Below are positions 6,650 through 9,032 of a stretch of DNA of 9,032 nucleotides, piece after piece. The notes under the pieces were generated by a model, which ran no database searches, was not told the DNA's origin, and saw only the letters and a list, made by a program, of their open reading frames with translations. A program made the position numbers and the translations under genes. The stretch's first letter is position 1. Every line of letters begins with the position of its first letter. The stretch is taken from positions 1 to 9,032 of the forward strand of contig JBDNDK010000098.1 of NCBI GenBank assembly GCA_046719185.1, written 5' to 3'. The DNA is from JBDNDK01 sp046719185 (lineage in GTDB: Bacteria > Armatimonadota > UBA5829).

Positions 6650-8272
6650 TCAGCTCACCTCCTGAAGGACACTGTCATCCATACGGCATTTACCAGCCGG
6701 ACAAGTCTTAGCACCAGTCAAATGTGCCAAATACTCATCTTCAAAATATTCAAGGCTTGAAATGAAAGTATTAGTGGCAGCTTGACCAAGCCCACATTTT
6801 GATGTCAAAGCCATTGTCTCACCAAGCATTTTAAGCATCTTAATATCTTCAGCTTTTCCAGCTCCACTCATCCACCATTCTATTGTCTCAAGTATTCTCT
6901 TGTTGCCTTCTCTGCAAGGACTGCATTGACCACAAGACTCATGAACAAAGAATTCTGCTATATTATGCATAATATCAACTATGCATTTATCTTCATCAAA
7001 CACAATCAAAGCACCAGCACCAGGATTCAAATCCTCACAGCAAAGCTGAGAATCAAGAGCATCAATATTAACAATCTTTCCAGATGGTCCACCCATTATG
7101 ACACCCTTAATTTTCTTGCCTGATTTTATACCACCAGCAAGATTGTAGATAACTTCTCTTAGTGTTGTGCCATAAGGAACTTCATAAACACCCGGATACT
7201 GCACATCTCCACAAGGTGAGAATATCTTTGTTCCCTTGCTCTTTTCTGTGCCAATACTCTTGAACCAATCAGCACCTAATCTGATAATGTTAGGCACATT
7301 GGCTATAGTCTCAACATTATTCACAAGGGTCGGTTTGCCCATTAAGCCTTGCACTGGTGGGAATGGAGGTTTTAGTCTTGCTTCCCCTCTTCTACCTTCC
7401 ATACTCTCAATAAGGGCTGTTTCTTCACCGCATATATATGCACCAGCACCTTTGAATATTTCTATATCAAAATTAAATCCTGAGCCAAATATGTCATTGC
7501 CAAGCAATCCCATTTCTCTAGCAGTGGAAATTGCTTTTTCTGTGTGGTCAACAGATTGATGATATTCACCTCTGATATAGATATATCCCTTTTCTGCACC
7601 AACAGCATATCCTGCAATTATCAAAGCTTCAATTATAAGATGTGGATCACCCTCTAATATAAGCCTGTCTTTGAAGTTTCCTGGTTCACCTTCATCAGCA
7701 TTGCAGATAACATACTTTGGAGATGCACTTGAATTTGCTGTAAACTCCCACTTTAGACCAGCAGGAAATCCAGCACCACCTCTGCCAGTGAGCATTGAGC
7801 TTTTTATTTCATCTATCACTTGATTTGGTTTCATTTGTGTGAGTGCTTTTGCAAGTCCCTCATATCCGCCATAAGCGATATATTCTTCTATGCTAGTAGG
7901 ATCAATAACACCAACATTTTTTAATACTACTCTGTGTTCTTTTGACCTTGCTCTTTCTGCTGCACTAACAACTTTTGCAAAATCACCTGTGTAAACTAAT
8001 CTTTGAAGAATTCTACCCTTGAGAAGGTGTTCTTCTACAAGTTCAGCAACATCAGCAACCGTAACTCCAGCATATACAACGCCTTCAGGATAAATTACTA
8101 TTGCAGGGCTCTTGCCTTGCACTCCAAGATTACCTGTTTCAACTACTTTTATTTCATTTTCAAGTCCCTGCTTTTTGATTTCCTGAATCAATTTGTTTTT
8201 AACAGCAATTGCATTGTTCAAAACAGCAGGAGTGCCTGTGTCTATTAGTATATGTGATCTAAACAGGGCCAT
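6650..8272 (-). CDS. hydB: NADH-oxidising NuoF-like hydrogenase subunit HydB, with reduced cluster set
   Basis: A 540-residue NuoF-type flavoprotein linking NADH to HydA. The FMN/NADH core is intact: G163-R-G-G-A-G-F-P (163-170), N-A-D-E-G-E-P-G-N-F (191-200), G-A-G-A-Y-I-C-G-E-E-T-A-L (275-287), and the core [4Fe-4S] ligands C447, C450, C453 and C493. A thioredoxin-like N-terminal domain (about 1-90) is kept, but its four [2Fe-2S] cysteines, expected in C-x-G-T-x-C and G-C-x-x-x-C, read Asp11, Ala16, Asn48 and Gln52. The chain ends 11 residues after C524-P-A-G-K-C529, whereas standard HydB continues into a 2x[4Fe-4S] ferredoxin domain of roughly 60-70 residues. H517, C524 and C529 near the end could still form the structural zinc site I recall from HydABC structures. 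The stop lies 1 nt before hydA and leaves no remnant of the lost domain. AGGGAGGAG in the end of hydC gives the start. It may be a non-bifurcating form. Confidence 0.95.
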   Translation of the reverse strand: MALFRSHILIDTGTPAVLNNAIAVKNKLIQEIKKQGLENEIKVVETGNLGVQGKSPAIVIYPEGVVYAGVTVADVAELVEEHLLKGRILQRLVYTGDFAKVVSAAERARSKEHRVVLKNVGVIDPTSIEEYIAYGGYEGLAKALTQMKPNQVIDEIKSSMLTGRGGAGFPAGLKWEFTANSSASPKYVICNADEGEPGNFKDRLILEGDPHLIIEALIIAGYAVGAEKGYIYIRGEYHQSVDHTEKAISTAREMGLLGNDIFGSGFNFDIEIFKGAGAYICGEETALIESMEGRRGEARLKPPFPPVQGLMGKPTLVNNVETIANVPNIIRLGADWFKSIGTEKSKGTKIFSPCGDVQYPGVYEVPYGTTLREVIYNLAGGIKSGKKIKGVIMGGPSGKIVNIDALDSQLCCEDLNPGAGALIVFDEDKCIVDIMHNIAEFFVHESCGQCSPCREGNKRILETIEWWMSGAGKAEDIKMLKMLGETMALTSKCGLGQAATNTFISSLEYFEDEYLAHLTGAKTCPAGKCRMDDSVLQEVS

Positions 8273-8273
8273 T

Positions 8274-8762
8274 TTAATTCTCCTCCCTGTATTTTTTTAT
8301 AATCTCTGGAATCATCTCAGGAGTGAGATTTCCATACACATCATCATTTATCATCATAGCTGGAGATACACCACACAATCCCATGCATGATACAACCTCA
8401 AGACTAAACAACCCATCTTCTGTGGTCTCACCATCTGATATATTGAGCAAATCTTCAATTCTATGCCTTATTTTACTACTTCCTTCAATATGGCAAGGTG
8501 TTGAATTACATAGCTTTATCACATATTTGCCATGAGGTTTTGTATAAAACAGACTATAGAATGTAACTGTGCCATGCACTTGTGATACAGGCACATCCAG
8601 CTCTTCTGCCACCTGCTCAATTGCATCAGGAGAAATATATCCAGCCTCATCCTGAATCTCATGCAAAATAGGCAAAAGATTTTTAACATCACAGTTGTAT
8701 TTATTTACAATCTTTGAAATATCAACTGATCCGCAACAACATTGAATATCATTTGATCCCAC
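8274..8762 (-). CDS. hydC: NuoE-like [2Fe-2S] hydrogenase subunit HydC
   Basis: A 162-residue thioredoxin-fold NuoE/HydC protein. An N-terminal helical part carries the conserved L-L-P-I-L-H-E-I-Q-D-E-A-G-Y-I (29-43) and V-H-G-T-V-T-F-Y-S (62-70). The [2Fe-2S] cluster ligands are Cys85 and Cys90 (C-N-S-T-P-C) plus Cys126 and Cys130 (C-M-G-L-C-G). All four are present, in contrast to the degenerate equivalent domain of HydB. It passes electrons to or from the flavin of HydB. An extra C-C-C cluster at residues 8-10 has no assigned role. The start is GTG at 8762, preceded at 7 nt by GGGGGTG as ribosome binding site; no ATG lies in a plausible position. It is the first gene of the hydC-hydB-hydA operon. 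Confidence 0.95.
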   Translation of the reverse strand: MGSNDIQCCCGSVDISKIVNKYNCDVKNLLPILHEIQDEAGYISPDAIEQVAEELDVPVSQVHGTVTFYSLFYTKPHGKYVIKLCNSTPCHIEGSSKIRHRIEDLLNISDGETTEDGLFSLEVVSCMGLCGVSPAMMINDDVYGNLTPEMIPEIIKKYREEN

Positions 8763-8819
8763 TTAATTGCACCCCCAATAGGAAAAAGTCTTAATAATAA
8801 TCTTTTTGTTGTTATGAGC

Positions 8820-8848
8820 ATTATACAAATGTCATTCTGAGCGTCAGC
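8820..8848 (-). promoter_or_regulatory. Possible promoter of the hyd operon
   Basis: TATAAT on the - strand (8820-8825) would place the transcription start near 8813, about 50 nt before the GTG of hydC. The best -35 at 17-bp spacing (8843-8848, GCTGAC) is poor and falls inside a dispersed repeat. The -10 is good and well placed; the -35 is not convincing, so an activator or another sigma factor may be involved. Confidence 0.35.
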
Positions 8849-8857
8849 GAAGAATCT
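8831..8857 (+). repeat. Dispersed repeat, GTCATTCTGAGCG...GAATCT type
   Basis: It starts GTCATTCTGAGCG and ends GCGAAGAATCT, an imperfect hairpin (ATTCT with AGAAT). It matches a very common intergenic repeat type that I recall from many unrelated bacteria, which often gives false protein predictions. It lies directly upstream of the putative hyd -10 box. Confidence 0.7.
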
Positions 8858-8861
8858 ATTA

Positions 8862-8889
8862 GGTTTCGGGAACTTGTTCCCGAAACACC
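8862..8889. repeat. GGAACTTGTTCC palindrome, copy 2
   Basis: GTTTCGGGAAC (8863-8873) and GTTCCCGAAAC (8876-8886) are perfectly complementary over 11 bp. Compared with the copy at 4823-4848, the third base pair changes from G-C to T-A on both sides, so pairing is preserved. Confidence 0.8.
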
Positions 8890-8907
8890 ACAAACACCAC
8901 ACATCAC

Positions 8908-8934
8908 CGTCATGCTGAACTCGATTCAGCATCT
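8908..8934 (+). repeat. Dispersed palindrome, TGCTGAA type
   Basis: CGTC, then ATGCTGAA (8912-8919), loop CTCGA, TTCAGCAT (8925-8932) and CT. It is the counterpart of the element at 4752-4778, which lies in the opposite orientation. Confidence 0.78.
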
Positions 8935-8948
8935 AATTAAATTAGAAT

Positions 8949-8974
8949 AGAACTTGAAACAAGTTCAGGGTGAC
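8949..8974 (-). repeat. Dispersed palindrome, CCCTGAA type, degraded
   Basis: On the - strand it reads GTCACCCTGAA, CTTGT, TTCAAGTTCT. The flank and loop match the family, but the right arm no longer pairs fully with the left. A different inner stem, GAACTTG (8950-8956) with CAAGTTC (8960-8966), is possible on the given strand. Confidence 0.6.
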
Positions 8975-9032
8975 AGCAAATACTCACATCTAAAATCTAA
9001 ATCACATCCCCCGGGCTTTGCCCACCCCCTTC

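Larger units (their letters stand above)
8763..9032. other. Region upstream of the hyd operon: promoter area plus dispersed repeats
   Basis: No gene is supported in these 270 bp. Nearest hydC is a leader of about 50 nt with a poly-A/poly-T inverted repeat (AAAAAG at 8783-8788 and CTTTTT near 8802), then a TATAAT box on the - strand. Beyond lie four dispersed palindromes (8831-8857, 8862-8889, 8908-8934, 8949-8974) and a GC-rich end (9008-9032). Confidence 0.65.

Noticed and set aside
6926..7559. Plus-strand frames antisense to hydB
   Set aside because: They are low-complexity shadows of a strongly conserved gene with no independent support.
6650..8272. HydB as a complex I NuoF subunit
   Set aside because: Its retained HydB-type N-terminal thioredoxin-like domain, the C-P-A-G-K-C end and the operon with an H-cluster protein fit a hydrogenase module; no membrane Nuo subunits are present.
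8705..8932. 75-residue minus-strand reading frame containing F-F-A-D-A-Q-N-D and L-N-R-V-Q-H-D
   Set aside because: The protein string is simply the translation of dispersed repeats at 8831-8857 and 8908-8934, and it overlaps the start of hydC. Such strings are frequent false gene calls.

Overview
The window comes from an AT-rich, strictly anaerobic, fermentative bacterium. It is most likely a low-GC Firmicute of the Clostridia or a thermophilic or halophilic relative. Three things point there: heavy use of AGA for Arg and of A/T-ending codons, strong AGGAGG-type ribosome binding sites, and an NAD-linked trimeric [FeFe]-hydrogenase operon. The species cannot be named from the sequence alone.

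Left part (1-2157, + strand): a compact arsenic resistance operon, arsR-arsC-acr3. It has a near-consensus sigma-A promoter (TTTACA-17-TATAAT), an AT-rich candidate ArsR operator just before arsR, and a textbook intrinsic terminator after acr3. ArsC reduces arsenate to arsenite, Acr3 expels arsenite through the membrane, and ArsR releases the promoter when it binds As(III)/Sb(III).

Middle (2158-4605, + strand): a separately transcribed cytoplasmic glycoside hydrolase of the GH116/DUF608 type (relatives of GBA2 and the Thermoanaerobacterium beta-glucosidase). Nucleophile and acid/base are recognisable, but the surroundings of the nucleophile and the loop between the two are divergent, so the substrate is open. 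It would feed sugars into fermentation.

Right part (4870-8762, - strand, converging on the GH116 gene): hydC-hydB-hydA, with 1-nt gaps and strong ribosome binding sites inside the preceding genes. HydC and HydB form the NuoE/NuoF-like NADH-oxidising unit and HydA carries the H-cluster. The main surprise is HydB. It keeps the FMN/NADH core and the core [4Fe-4S] site. However, all four cysteines of its N-terminal thioredoxin-like [2Fe-2S] domain are replaced (Asp11, Ala16, Asn48, Gln52), and the C-terminal 2x[4Fe-4S] ferredoxin domain of standard HydB is cleanly absent. Those clusters are tied to ferredoxin exchange and electron bifurcation in HydABC, so this enzyme may be a stripped-down, non-bifurcating NADH:H2 hydrogenase, or one with an unknown electron partner.

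The intergenic regions (1-236, 4606-4869, 8763-9032) contain no genes I can support. They are packed with short dispersed palindromes. Several share one frame (GTCA, a 6-9 nt arm, about 5 nt of loop, the complementary arm, ATCT) while the arm sequence differs. Pairs of copies in the window show compensatory base changes, so the hairpin itself looks conserved. A perfect 27-nt inverted pair of one type brackets the ars plus GH116 block.
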